The notes: generated by a model not told the origin, from the letters alone. Positions 33,690-45,435 are shown, counted from the stretch's first letter. The stretch is 64,000 nucleotides of DNA from Pomphorhynchus laevis (GCA_012934845.2 WNNJ02003342.1:1-64000), one strand, 5' to 3'. Numbers and translations are program-made.

Positions 33690-34500
33690 ATGGTAAATCC
33701 AATTTCCAATTCGACTTGTTGCATGTAATGGGCGTCTTCTGTGCTGTAATATACAAGAATCACTCGATCAATCGTCTATATGTGATATATTGCAGTCTTT
33801 GTTTTCAAGAACGTGATCATGTAGTCGGTTTCAGACGTGGTTCGCAATGAATGAACTCATATTTAGACTACTGTCTAATCCAATTTTTAATGTATTGTGA
33901 AGAGTGACCAGCATACGAAGCTTCATAGTCTTTACAGGGTATGCAATACACACGCCCAGTAATGATATTTAGACTTTCGTTTAAATATGTCAATCATTGT
34001 AACGTTCTTTTTGCGGAACACCTGGGTCCAATTGAGCGGATGATATAGCATACCCAGTTTATACATTATAAACTCTCGAATATTAGTCTTTGAGCATGAC
34101 GTATCATCGTATTGCAGGGTCGTGTGAGTTCAATGTTAATAGAATATCGTATGAGAAGGATTATATTGAAGTAGCATAAAGACGTCGTCTACATATATTC
34201 ACCATTTGACTAAGTATGGAATTCGGAGAAAAATGGTTTATTCCAAGTGACCCATGTAAATATTAGACAGCGTTGGTTCGACCGGTGAACCTGTAGCAAC
34301 TTCATCGACTTGGTTAAATATTTAATTTTTAAAGGTGTAGGCGTTTTTGTAAGGGCACCATAATGTACTTTATTGGTCTTGCGATAAGACAGGGATTTGC
34401 ATCTTGCATTCAAGAGCGATGACGCTAAATTTATTGCTTTCGTTAATAGTACGTTTGTGAATAGAGAGGGGTCACGTCGGTAATGGCGAACCAATATTTT
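33690..34500 (-). mobile_element. Penelope-like element fragment with C-terminal GIY-YIG
   Basis: On the minus strand a frame at 34494-34210 holds an RT-end segment (KIKYLTKSMKLLQVHRSN). Nearer 33870-34000 another frame gives LNESLNIITGRVYCIPCKDY and then SYAGHSSQYIKN and RIRQ, i.e. G-x-V-Y-x-I-P-C ... Y-x-G-H-T/S of the canonical C-terminal endonuclease. The order RT then endonuclease is the opposite of the Naiad. The copy is old, with several interruptions. Confidence 0.65.
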
Positions 34501-34850
34501 AGATTATAATTGATGTGGATTTTAACCGGTATCGTCATCGTGTTTTAGAAAAGCAGCTTTCAGTGCTTGAGCTCAGATACTTCAATTCAACATTTGTTAG
34601 AAAATTGTTCTATAAATCGTAAATAATTTACATTTTTTTAGGGATAACTCAAAAACATTTTAAATCTGCTTATATAGATCTGGATTTGTGCATTTAACAC
34701 CAAAAATCCCAAAAATATGTTTCATTATAGAACGTTATAGACGATTTCATCGATTCAAATTTATCCTAATGCTGATGGATTTATAGTTTTACGATGTTAT
34801 TTGCTATTATTTTCGAATTAGCTAAGTACAGTAACTTTCTTAATCGACAT

Positions 34851-35380
34851 TCTTTAAAAACATTTAAAAATGAAAAATACAAAATATGAACTAATTATTT
34901 GAGCGATAATTATGGTTTGAAGAATTGTATTATGAATTTTGCTGCTTGGAATTTTAACTCGTTGTATAACGCCTGTGTTTTAACTTAAAGCTTTAGCCCA
35001 GGGTTTCACAACTTTCTAATTCAGCTGAAATCGTTAATTTATCGCTAGCACCAGAATTTATCACACGATAAATTTTAGATTTTTCCTCTATCGAAATTCC
35101 ATTCCAAATAGGACTAAACTATTTCATTTTAAAGCCCAAAAACCAAATGACTCAATGGACTGATGTAGAATCTAATCAATGGATTGATTAGATTATTATA
35201 AATTATAAAGAATTATTAGAGCTGGATCAAAGGAAATAAGAAATTCTTTTTGATATTTCGCTAATTACTGTAAGCATCTTGAGAAATTACCTTCAGAAAA
35301 TGTAATTTTCTGAAAATGCTAACAGAAGTTAGCGAAATATCAAAAATAATTACTTATTTCCTTTGATCCAGCTCCACTAA
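34851..35380. repeat. 530-bp dispersed repeat (second copy 54779-55308) ending in a MITE
   Basis: Nearly identical over the whole length, including internal words TTGTATAACGCCTGTGTTTT and CGCTAGCACCAGAATTTATC and a MITE at the right end. It is a duplicated non-coding segment or a non-autonomous element; no frame. Confidence 0.85.
35213..35380. mobile_element. MITE family M1, copy 1
   Basis: 168 bp with inverted ends TTATT(A/G)GAGCTGGATCAAAGG and an inner arm GATATTTCGCTAA mirrored by TTAGCGAAATATC. Other copies: 54577-54757, 55141-55308, and right halves at 49144-49230 and 41366-41464. The hairpin is nearly complete, without coding capacity. Confidence 0.85.
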
Positions 35381-35549
35381 TTATTTATCAATGATGGATC
35401 AGTATCAACTATTTAAAATTATAAATTATTGTTGATAATTCTTTATTTGTATATTTTACATATTATTATATTAAATAATTAAATTATAAAATTAGTCCGT
35501 TTAACTTAATGAAACCAACTAGTTAAATTAATTGAAAATATTTATAAAA

Positions 35550-35821
35550 TTATAGCAATCTCATTACGTAGAAACCGCTAATTGCTGAGTTACTGATTTT
35601 CTCCCTTTCTCGATGAATTGTGTCCAACATTCGTTTCTTTCTTATTATACTGTGTTCTTGCGCTTCTGTAAACCGTTCTAATTTACTTACCTTAAAAATC
35701 AATTATATCTACTAGATAAAATAAACAGGTTCAGTACCTGTATTGATTTCATGCTTTTGAAGATTTCGTCTGCAATGCTAATCTTGCTATCACAGTAGCT
35801 TTTATTTCTTAACGTTGACAT
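35550..35821 (-). CDS. Small two-exon gene, unrecognised
   Basis: Exon 1 (35821-35738) starts with ATG and encodes 28 residues (MSTLRNKSYCDSKISIADEI, then FKSMKSIQ). A 47-bp intron (GTACTG to TTTTTAAG, 35737-35691) follows, in phase. Exon 2 from 35690 reads VSKLERFTEAQEHSIIRKKR then MLDTIHREREKIS, and either stops at 35550-35552 or is spliced at GTAACT near 35595. If it stops there, the protein has 74 residues, basic and helical. The tiny intron matches the 45-bp intron near 59.9 kb. The family is unknown to me; it could be the 5' end of a larger gene cut off by the MITE-bearing repeat next to it. Confidence 0.5.
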
Positions 35822-35926
35822 TTTCTAAATGACATTGCAAATACTTGAATTATTTTAATTAGTACCTTCCTATAATATGTTTATTAATAAAACACAAATA
35901 ATTAATTAAACTTTTATACAACCTCG

Positions 35927-36540
35927 TTGTATAAAAGCTCCCTGGCTGGGAGCACCCATCATCAAGTCGATTATCGGTGCATGCGGTGCTTATGTCCGGC
36001 TGATAAATTAGGCTTCCATGCATTTACCTGTCGATTTTGTGGACTTCCCGGCATCCACTATAACGGTATGAGAGACACAATCTTCCAGACGGCGGTTTCG
36101 GCTGGTTTGCGGGTGGCAAGGGAAGTTCCCTACCTCGTTTAGGACTTGCGAGGACGCCCGGCGGACATTCTCATTTACAAGAACCTGCCACTAGCGGTTG
36201 ACTTTGCAGTCACGAACCCTCAACAGAATTCTTTTGTGACGATGGCAATACAAACCCCAGCTTTGCCGCCAACAAATACGCTGAATGTGTTAAAGAGAGG
36301 AAGTATAAGCGTAAGTTGAAGAAGCGGGTTATTGTTTATCGGCGGCAGCCATCGAGAATTATATAGGTAGGAACGGTTGGGGGAAAAGCTAATTCGATTT
36401 GTGGCTCGCTCAATGTTCTGGCGAAACGGGGTTCCTACAATAAAGCAGTGAGTCATTTGTTCCAACGAGCATCTGTCGCACCAATGAAGGAGAACACCAA
36501 GGCGATTCTGAAGAGCCATAATTAGTTGGGTAGGCCACTT
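35927..36540 (+). mobile_element. RLE LINE family A, 3' fragment with zinc finger and endonuclease
   Basis: The frame from 35927 gives CMRCLCPADKLGFHAFTC (finger C-x2-C ... H-x4-C), then GIHYNGMRDTIFQTAVSAGL and RVAREVPYLV. After one stop come RGRPADILIYKN and LAVDFAVTNPQQN, the R-P-A-D ... D-x-x-V core of restriction-like endonucleases. Later NKYAECVKERKYKRK matches the end of the family. It aligns with 6650-7000 of the first copy, where RPAD is deleted. 5' truncated, as usual. Confidence 0.8.
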
Positions 36541-36979
36541 TTATATAGTGGTCTTGGACTTTGTAGCTATCCTGTTCCGCGGTTCGATTCGCCCGATCAT
36601 ATCATTCAAGTCACTCCTAATGAGCATCGTCTTCCAAACTACTTGAGCCTTATTTGACAACGTGGCAATGATGGCGACTGGCGTATTAAGCACGACGTAG
36701 AATTAAACAGCAAAATGTAATTCGAACTCGGAAAAGGTATTATTCCTGAAGACTTGTCGGAGCCGCACGCAAAAGGGTCTGCCGTAAAAATGGTCTGATT
36801 GGCCAATGGTTATCGACCCATAGACTCATCTTGACTATCGGATAAAACCGAAGGTCCAAACGAGAAGGGCTTGATTCATCCGTGCATGCAGTTCAACTTC
36901 GAACCTTTTCACTCAATGGCATCTAGGCGACAGTCAGGCATGCCACGCTCCAGCACGAATCGACTAACAACACAGACAA

Positions 36980-38111
36980 ACACAGTCAAGCAGCAAACTC
37001 GATACACGTGGATCAAGTAAAATGTTGTATCGGCCAGCTAACAGATAAACTGGTGTTGTTCGATAACGAAAACTGTTCAGGATTACATGTTGAACACTTC
37101 ACACTAATTGGAGATGTGCATATGGGTCAAATTGAACACAGCTAATTATTTCTCATCCAGTCATGAATAGATTGGAGCCATATATCGCCACTTAGAACAT
37201 AACTAAGGCCAATGTCGCATTAGATGGGAGACGTACCGACATATGCTACAGAAGGCCGCTACATTACTGAAGGGAAAATGCGCAGAATATGATAAAATAT
37301 TGTCACAAAATTGCGAACTTTGTGAAATTGATGTCGAATGCGTTGGCACCATTTAATCCACAATAGGGCAAACTCGACTTTTGATTTCGAAAAAGATGCG
37401 TCAATTTGACAGTCTGTGCCAAGCCAACATAAGCGATCCAATGGACCCATCTGAGCGCACCACCAACGAGGATCTAACTGGCTATAGGTATATTGTTCGG
37501 ATTCAGATCGACTAGTGTCTAAATGCGTATAATTGCATCGATCGACGTCGCTATAGCGGGTGGAAACCCCAGATTGATCCTGATTTAGATGCACCAGTCA
37601 GTAGCGCCATCAACACGTCACTATGGGCGGGAAAATCCTCACATTCATCAATCAAGACAAAGCCGATGAGTGCTTCAACCCAGCGTCATCCACCTGCTGA
37701 AAAACATACTAGCCAGAACTATGAGTCCTACAGCAATACCAAGAGCCAGTATGTACTATACCCCGTAGGTGATGTTTATCACGCGACGGAGAGGGCTGAT
37801 TAGTCAAAAACGTCTTCAGATGAAGCAAAAGACGACATCATCCTAATCATCGGTGTAAATTCCAAAGTGCTTTAGATGTGAATAAATCCAACAGATCTGC
37901 TAGAAACTATTCCGAGACATCCCTATTAAATATTAACGGAATTAAATCGCGTTTTAATTTAATCTTCTATCGGCTCACCACATCCTTCTCAAGCTCAAAG
38001 AGTAGCTCATTCGAAGACAGCACTGGTAATTATGGCATGGGATCTTTTCATGAAGATTTACACCACGACACACACACTATGAAGCGAAGTCCTCCTGATG
38101 CAGAATTTTAA
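36980..38111 (+). pseudogene. DLGAP: DLGAP/GKAP-like retropseudogene
   Basis: An intronless, higher-GC stretch whose frame around 37250-37560 reads YRHMLQKAATLLKGKC, then STIGQTRLLISKKMRQFDSL, CQANISDP, TTNEDLTGYRYIV and NCIDRRRYSGWKPQ. This follows the GKAP C-terminal domain of disks large-associated proteins (IRxxIGxAQLLxxxKFxQFxxLCxxN ... TxEDLxGFWDxVxxQ ... LxxNxW). There are in-frame stops near 37354, 37513 and 37801. The tail (STGNYGMGSFHEDLHHD, then RSPPDAEF) ends at a TAA near 38111. DLGAP genes are multi-exon postsynaptic scaffold genes, so an intronless broken copy is probably a processed pseudogene made by one of the LINEs. The homology call is from memory. Confidence 0.55.
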
Positions 38112-38540
38112 ACTTTCATTGTCTTATAGCATTGCTTCATAATTAATTATTTAAATTAAATGTATAACATTAACAATTTGTAAATTATTATTTTTTCAAA
38201 TATATAGTGCTTTTATTAAATTTAATTAGTGATTTAGATTGCAAGTATAAAAAAGGCGACTACGCAATTTTTATTGATTTTTAAATTAGTCATTTAATTT
38301 TGATGAACGCTTTAGATATTTGACAATACCTTATGATGAACAATGATCAATATTATTATTACTGATTGTTTCTTAAATGGATGCCACAAAGTTCACATGC
38401 ACACGGATGTTTTAAAAGTTTCATTAAAACACTTTAATGTTCAAAACATGCATATTTTAAAAGTTTCAAGTGAAAACATTTTAATGTGAAACTTTTAAAA
38501 CACTACCACAAATATGTGGCATCTTATTTTTTATTTTTAT
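38112..38540. other. AT-rich 3' flank of U2 copy 4
   Basis: Contains several direct and inverted TTTTAAAAGTTTCA words (38400-38505) and a short CCACAAATATGTGG hairpin just beyond the U2 3' end. No gene. Confidence 0.5.
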
Positions 38541-38729
38541 GTGGACCGAACCCAGAGGTACTGCAATACCGGGTCAATCCGTGGACAGTGCTGTGCAAGC
38601 ACAAACAAATGCCCCAAATGCAAAAATTGGAATGACAGGTTTATGAGGACCAATAGGCCCTCCGTTAGCTGTCACACTAACGAGAACAGATACTACACTT
38701 TGATCTTAGCCGTAAGGCCGAGAAGCGAT
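38541..38729 (-). ncRNA. U2: U2 snRNA gene, copy 4 (dispersed)
   Basis: Full 189-nt U2 with all landmarks, Sm site AATTTTTGC as in copy 1 and stem IV GGTATTGCAGTACC as in copy 3. It sits about 25 kb from the array, with the conserved 5' flank and block C upstream but a different 3' flank. It looks functional. Confidence 0.95.
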
Positions 38730-38876
38730 AACTTTCAAATTTACTCAGATCAGAATATCCTCTATCAGATTTTAGTGTGCATTCGAGAAAAGCAAACCCG
38801 CAATGAAATAATAAATTAACCGACATTTATAAAACGTTACTAATTTACTGCGAAACGTGTTTTTTATTTAAGGCCA
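38730..38876 (-). promoter_or_regulatory. Upstream region of U2 copy 4
   Basis: Conserved U2 5' flank. Because this copy has diverged a little from the array copies, bases unchanged between the two are the best guess for the promoter elements. Confidence 0.5.
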
Positions 38877-38892
38877 ATAAATATTTAGACTC

Positions 38893-40018
38893 GTGTTCGA
38901 AAATAAAATTAATATTATTCGATTTATTTGTTCTTTAATAAATATATCGATATATTTATTCTTTAATAAATATATATTTATATTATAAATATAATAAAAA
39001 TATATATTATTCTTTAATAAATATATTCTTTAATTATTAAGAGAATTTTACAGTATCTTACATTAAAATATATCTTTTATTTTAACTCGGATTTTAAAAT
39101 CGAAAACCACGATATTTTCGCTAATATCTCTGAATTTTATTTATCGTCTATTTGCTCGTCAATTAAATTGAGTAACATCTACGCTTATTTGTCGAAATAG
39201 TTGTGTCAATAAAGCATTCTTAACTTAAACGCGATTCAAATCTAATCGAAATATTGGGTCATTAGGAATAATCAATATTTCGACATTATTTCAGCTCATT
39301 GTCATAGTTCACTTTATTAAAAATATTGAATTATTAATAATTTTATAAAATATAAAAATATCATTTTGCTTTAATTTTAAGATCACGATATATTCATTTT
39401 ACCTATAACATTTGTGAACGAAATAATGAAGTTTAAACTTGATATCTCACTTTAACTAAAACTGAGAAATCAGATTAGCTAACTGAGTCTATTTATTATA
39501 TACAAAAGATAAAATTAAAATTTTTGATAAATTAAATATAGATAAAAAATTATTAATAATAAATAATATAATTTATATGAAGTTAAAAATAAAAATTAAA
39601 TCTATATTTTTTATAATTTTTTACAAATTTACACCTGTTTAACAAAGCTGTACCTGATATTTGAGAATAGAATTCTGATATTTTATGAATATACTATTAG
39701 ATAACATATGAGGTATTAAATAATCAAGTAATATTTAATTATTATTTAAATAATCAAATAATAAATAATTAAAAGATTTTATATAATTTATATTTATATC
39801 AATTTAAAACATTTAATTATAATTTAAAATAAAATTCAATTCTTATTAATTGACTCATAAAAATACACGATGTATCGGTTTACAATTTTTAGCAGGTATT
39901 TAATTTAAAATTTTTATGAACTCAAATGGTGTCCAAAATCTCAAAGATGTTCTGGTAGTTTTGGTGCTGCGCGCCTTTTAATCATTAATGATTAATTTTT
40001 TTATTTTGATAAAATCTA
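38893..40018. repeat. Dispersed block C, upstream of U2 copy 4
   Basis: Copy of blocks A and B with an extra AT-rich expansion at about 38935-39040 (repeated TTTAATAAATATAT). The stretch 40019-40887 that follows is AT-rich without a recognised gene. Confidence 0.75.
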
Positions 40019-40887
40019 AAAGTTGATCCTGATATTTGAGAATAGACTCCTGATATTTAATGAATAGACTAATAAATAACAGATGATGTAATCATGTGTA
40101 CCAAGGTTTTTCGAAACCAAAATCCATTGTTTTTTAAACTTGGGTTGTAACCTTTATCTAATTTATAAATTTTATAAATTTACAAACTTTATAATTCTCC
40201 ATTTTGTAGGGCTGTTAGGAAATTAATATATTTGGGCATCTACAGAGCGCGAAAGAAACGTATTCTTTAATACGATTAATTTTGCCATAATTTTGATTAG
40301 TCGGTTCTTAATCCTTACAGTCAACTAAAAATTTTGGCAAAATTGCATGTTAGAGAAACATATTTTGGTGATCTGTAGTTACCTTAATAAAGATTAAAAA
40401 AAATTATACTACGTAGTTTTTTGTTTACATCTTTCGAAATTTGTTTATTTTATATGGGTGTACAAACCATGGCATCGTCATGCTGACTTCGAAATATTTC
40501 TCTTGTTTGCAATAATGTGGACAAAACCTGATCAACGCAATTTATAACTGTATTTGTAATTTCTTTGTTGAATTTCTTTGTAGCAATTTCCTTTCTTGCA
40601 TCTTGCTATATAGTGTTGTTGTATAAACATAAATAGATTGAGCGATTAGGTTTAAAAAAGTTGAATTAAGCATTTATAAGTAATCAAAAAAGGAAAAGAA
40701 ACATGAGCATTAATAACATTACTATAAGCTACCACATATGTAAGAATTATATAATAATGTTTTGCAAGCATCATACTTGGTGATCAATCGTATTGCTAAA
40801 GCAATTACTATCTGTGAAGAATTATATACTAATATACTAAATATATTAGTATATTGTACTTGATTGTATCTGTGAGCTGAAATTTTT

Positions 40888-41168
40888 TTCCAGTTGTGGC
40901 ACGATATTAAGTAATATACAGAAATGTATATCTACACCACTGGAGCAGCCAGCCTAGTGGATGTAACGTTGAATCGCGATAGACGTCCTGAGTTCATATC
41001 CGATAAGCACCAGTGTACGGAGTAAGCAGATAGTAAGGGTCGAAACGTGAAATGTAGGTCTGGGTCAGCAGCTAATAAGACCCACCCAGACTGATTAGTA
41101 GCGTCCTGCTGTATCAAAAATAAGATCAATACCTGTGAGGATAATATCGTGCCACAATCGGAAAAAAA
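40888..41168. mobile_element. Short element with 26-bp inverted ends and a tRNA-like (SINE) core
   Basis: Ends: TTTTTTTCC(A/G)(G/A)TTGTGGCACG plus ATATTA, mirrored at about 41145-41168. Inside, on the plus strand, CCAGCCTAGTGGATGTAACG and GAGTTCATATCC about 30 bp later have the form and spacing of RNA polymerase III A and B boxes, as in a tRNA-derived SINE. A SINE inserted in a MITE, or a MITE that took up a tRNA-like core. Confidence 0.55.
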
Positions 41169-41229
41169 TATTAGTATATACTAATATAATCATATACTAA
41201 ATATATTTTCTTTTGAACATCTAGAAAAA

Positions 41230-41900
41230 ATGCTTCTAAAAAGATAGCAGCAGCCCCAATAGATTTTAAAAGATGATTAAGTCGGCTAGTACAGTGTCTT
41301 CGCCCATTGAGGAAATAGTCGAAAACATTTTAAATAGTTGATACTGATCTATTTTTGATAATTATCAGAAAATTACTAATTAATAATTTTCTTTTGATGC
41401 TAACCAAAATTAGCAAAATATCAAATAAAATTTCTTCTTTCCTTTGATCCAGTTTCAATAATTATTAGTCGAAAACATTGTGAAGCAATCGTCGGAGAGA
41501 ATTAATAAATCAACGTGGTATGCCCGTCAGGTTGACGAATCTATAAATGTTGATAACAATGCAATATTACTTGTTTATGTACGATTAATCTCTCAATATA
41601 TACATGCGTAAATGCTATACTCATTAGTTTTTGCAAAATAATTCAAAACTTGATTCGCTAGATGATGTACGAAAAACTTAAATGATTTTTTGTGTGTCAC
41701 AATAGATAAAGCCACTTTAACGATTTAAAAGGCTTATGGTTTAACAGCTAGGATTAAGGTTGTATCTCATGTGAATTTTCGCAGTGCACCATTCACAGGT
41801 AAATGGTTGCAAGTCGAAAATACAACATGGATATAAAATGGTATTATTAAGGTTGTTTGCTGAACTTTAGAATAGGTACCACTATAAATTGGATAAAAAT
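41230..41900 (+). pseudogene. hAT-type (ZBED5/FAM200/SCAND3-like) transposase remnant
   Basis: A frame near 41475-41600 reads NKSTWYARQVDESINVDNNA then ILLVYVRLISQYIHA, matching the FxxQLDEStDvxNxAQLLVYVRYI word of this transposase group. Near 41730-41820 KAYGLTARIKVVSH and APFTGKWLQVEN match the GLxARIKxVxPxxxxxHCxIHREALASK word. Frame changes and stops are many. A MITE half copy (41366-41464) lies inside or next to it. No ends recognised. Confidence 0.6.
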
Positions 41901-43129
41901 GGATATAGTTATTACCCGCAAAGGGCTTTTTATATAGTATGCTACTGTTTTGAGTTATTCAAAATTTACGAAAATTATAAAAAATACTTTGAATTAAAAA
42001 TTCGAGTTTAGCAACAGGAGAGAAGCTTTTAAATAGGCTCTGTAGCAAGATTTGTATTGATATATTCATTTGGTATTTTTATCCCAACGTTTGATAGTGG
42101 AGTTATCAAATTACGGTTCAATTACCATCATTAAAGACGCTATTAATTATATTTAATTAATTTAAACTAAAATCAATATCAACAAGGAAACGTAAACAAC
42201 TCAAATGCAAAAAACTCAAATACATATTTGAGTTTTTTTAAATGAATGCAATACATGTCACAACCTGAAATATTAAAAAAATATTTTCTCAAAAATTATT
42301 ATTTAATTTGTTCCATTTGGTGTATTTTATCCAAGCATTTGATAGCAGAATGATGACGTAAATAAAATTGTTCAAATGCTAATATTTAATAAAATTTAGC
42401 ATAAAATAATTTACCATATTATCAAATTGTTTAATTAATTGTGGAATCTTTCTGTGCTCTTTGCGCAATCTTTTAATTTTCTTTTCCAGTACCTTAATTT
42501 ACAAAAAAAATATTTTAAAATTGCATTATTTGATTTAATTAACGATAATAATATTACAATTAAAATTACAGAATCGCAACGTTCGATAAACAATACTTTA
42601 AAACGACCAATTCGTTGTTTATTTCTGTCAATTCTTTGACAGAAATAGTAAATAAAATTAAAAATAATAACTTTTGAAGGAAAGTTCTTTATTTAATCAA
42701 GACCTAACAGTAAATTTTCGGTAACTAACTGTTACCGTTGTCAGGCTGAACACAAAATAATTCTGCTCCAAAATAATTTCGGAGCAGAATCGACGAAATA
42801 TGGAATAAACATATAAAGTTTTTATTTTGCAGCTTCTGCTAATACTATCAGAAAAAACACAAACTTTTATTAAATATTTATCATAATAGAAATATTTTTA
42901 AATACTGTGGGTATATTTTATATTAATTTATAATTTACATTTAATTCTTAACGATATATCCAATGGTAAATTTTTTAATTTTTAATATTCATAAATAAAT
43001 AATAAGTAAAGACTTTCTTAAATAACAAGAGGATAAATGAAAGCAATATTCAACAAATCAGTCAATAGTCAATAAATCAGTCAATAGTTAAGCCCATAAT
43101 CTTCAGACTTGCCTTTATGCTCTTCGGAT
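41901..43129. other. AT-rich spacer
   Basis: No recognised gene. A short inverted pair around ATTTCGGAGCAGAAT (42760-42795) is the only local structure. Confidence 0.5.
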
Positions 43130-44960
43130 ATTCACATCATCTTCACAGCCTCAGGTCCTCAGGTCCAGGAGGATCTGAGCACCCCTCCAACCGATCTAAC
43201 ATGCAGCCCTCCGACTGAACCACCCGGGGTCTTTCACCCCGCGAAAAATCCAATCGAGGCGAACTATGCTGGGTAAACGAGAGACAAAGAGCTTAAGAAA
43301 CTTAAGCCTTTGCTCTAGGGGACGTCCTCTCGAAAAGAAGACTAATCCCGAGATAGCCCAAGTGCCTCAAAGGCGCACTTGGGTTTTCTCATTCAATGAC
43401 AGATGTTGAGTCCGTTTTAGGGCCGACATAGCTTTCTTCAGGATACGTTTGAGTATATCCAGTCAGCTTTGGCCGACAAGTTCATCTCAACGGTGAACCC
43501 CAGGTATTTTACTCGACATGTGAAGGTAGAGATTGGTTCAGAGGCAAATATGGAGGAGAGCGCAGAGAGAGAGCTCATCTCTTATATTTTTGCTTGGTAG
43601 CAAGGAAGCCATGAAAGACTACCATCAGAGATTTTGCGGAGTTTAAAATAAGATTTAATTTGGGTAGCTGGTCTTTTAGTCTTAAAAAGACACGGCTGAT
43701 GTCTGATACTACGTCTTTACACCTGTGTCCAGTAAACAGGGCTGTGATGTCAAAAGCGTACACCCCCAGACGTTGTTCGCGTTTAACTATTTTAAAGAGG
43801 TTAATGGAGGCAGCAAGATATAAGATAGGAGAAAGAGGTGAGCCTTGAGGCACACCCGTAATAGGGTAGAACTGACGCGCATCAGGGTCGTATTCATAGT
43901 AAAATCGCTTGGTATACAGCAGGATCTCCACTCTGTTCACAATTCTCGCAGGCAACCCGAGGGACCTGAGAGAAGAGATCACAAAGGGAATGGAGATGCG
44001 GTCAAATGCAGCAGAGAAGTCAAGGAAAACAGCCACAACTAGACGATGGCAATTAACCCGGCAAAACTGATCCACTTCACAAACTGCTGAATATACCGAG
44101 CGACCTTTAACGAACCTCTGAAAACCTGGGGGAATTAAATTACGCCTACTTAAATGTCGCAAATTTTACGCGCAAGCGCTTTTTTGTAAATCGACACGAG
44201 GTCATTTTGAATCGAAATGGGTCGCAGATCTTTACGGCATGAGCAGGATTTTTCTCAGGTATAAAAACACGTTTACTAATGTTGATGCCTGTTACATCGG
44301 ATGGAAGGGCTAAAAGCATTGTGACGGCCACCTCTCTTTTCTGATCGGCAATTCAAAGCTGACAGACCCGAGAAGAAAGTGGAGCGACGGATTTGGAGGT
44401 GCTCGAGAGTGGACCTAATGAGTTAAGGATATCCGTAACAGATAGATCCCTACTCCTGAAGTTACCCCACGGCAAGATTGGTTAAGGTGATTGCGTGGCT
44501 CCATAGTTGTGTAGGGCTAGTGACTCCTCCAAAACTTTGTCAAGGCCTACATTCCCTATCTAACCCAATGCTATATCTTTCCAACAAACAAACTTCTTGA
44601 AAATCTTCCAAAAGGAAGACTGAGAAGGGTTAAGGCGAGCGATACTCGTCCTATCCTTACTCAGCTGGAACCTATATCTAGTGCTCCAGTATTCATTCGA
44701 GAGGGATTGTCTGGCGGAAACAGAGAGATTAAGGAGGTTAAGCAATTTCGTTATGACCTTGAGTTTCGTCGGAGTGGGATTGTATATACGACCTTTATAG
44801 GTTGTCGATAGAATCCCGGAGGCTTGCGAAAAGAGGTAGGTATTAAATTCGGTTAGACTCACATTACCAATTATGGGAAAGAGTTGAATAGTTACCTTAA
44901 AGAAGGCCACTCTGATCGGATCAAAGTGAAACCTCCTTCGAAGCAATGAATGAATACTGG
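43130..44960 (-). mobile_element. Jockey/I-like LINE (family C), 3' two thirds, minus strand
   Basis: Minus-strand frames: 44946-44560 is the linker before the RT (FHFDPIRVAFFKVTIQLFPI, then SSFWKIFKKFVCWKDIALG). 44331-44146 is the lead-in to the RT. 44162-43575 is the RT, with GFQRFVKGRSVYSAV, motif A AVFLDFSAAFDRISIPF, motif B ITGVPQGSPLSPILYLAASI and motif C degraded to VYAFDITALF (a catalytic Asp pair lost). 43130-43560 is the 3' end, with the thumb and 3' UTR. It is 5'-truncated and head-to-head with another copy at 44950. Better preserved than the copy at 15.9-19.3 kb. Confidence 0.8.
43357..43383 (-). other. Perfect 9-bp hairpin in the 3' UTR of LINE family C
   Basis: CCCAAGTGC, a 9-base loop, then GCACTTGGG, a few bases before the end of the element. 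LINE 3' hairpins are often recognition sites for the element's own RT; this one is a candidate. Confidence 0.5.
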
Positions 44961-45435
44961 AGTGCTAGATATAGGCTCCAGTTGTGTAAGGACAGGTCGA
45001 GTATTGCTCGTCTTAGTCCCTTTCAGGCTTCATTCTAGAAGATATTCAAGAAGGAGAAATTTGTTTGATGGCATGAGGGCTTCGGGATAAATCGGTAGCG
45101 CAGGCCCTGTTAAAGTTATGAAGGAGTCATGACTAACGGAGCCAGGATGGATCCGTTGCGGATATCCTTAATTCCTGGGGTTCACTTCCAAGCACCTCCC
45201 AAACCGTCGCTCTACTCTCTTCTCTGACTTGTCAGCTTTTGACAGGCGATCAAAGAAGAGAAGTGGCTGTCACATTGCTGTTAGCCTCACTATCCGAAGT
45301 AGTCGGCATCGACATCAGCCGTAGAATATTTTTACCTAAGCAAAATCCGGTTTTGTACTAAAGATCCGCGGTCCATTTCGATTCAAAATTCCCTCATCTC
45401 CATCTACGAAAAAGCGCTTAGAGGTAGAATCCGAG
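44950..45435 (+). mobile_element. LINE family C fragment, plus strand, head-to-head with the previous copy
   Basis: From GAATGAATACTGGAG the plus strand repeats the family C linker region (compare 17660-18220), ending at about 45435 where family B sequence starts. Opposite copies with their 5' sides facing each other suggest an inverted insertion or two events. Confidence 0.75.

Noticed and set aside
36570-36595. tRNA gene suggested by GCGGTTCGATTCGC
   Set aside because: The T stem does not pair and no acceptor or A box fits; it lies between LINE and retropseudogene sequence.
37259-37594. 111-codon minus-strand frame
   Set aside because: Shadow of the DLGAP-like sequence on the plus strand, which has the recognisable motifs.
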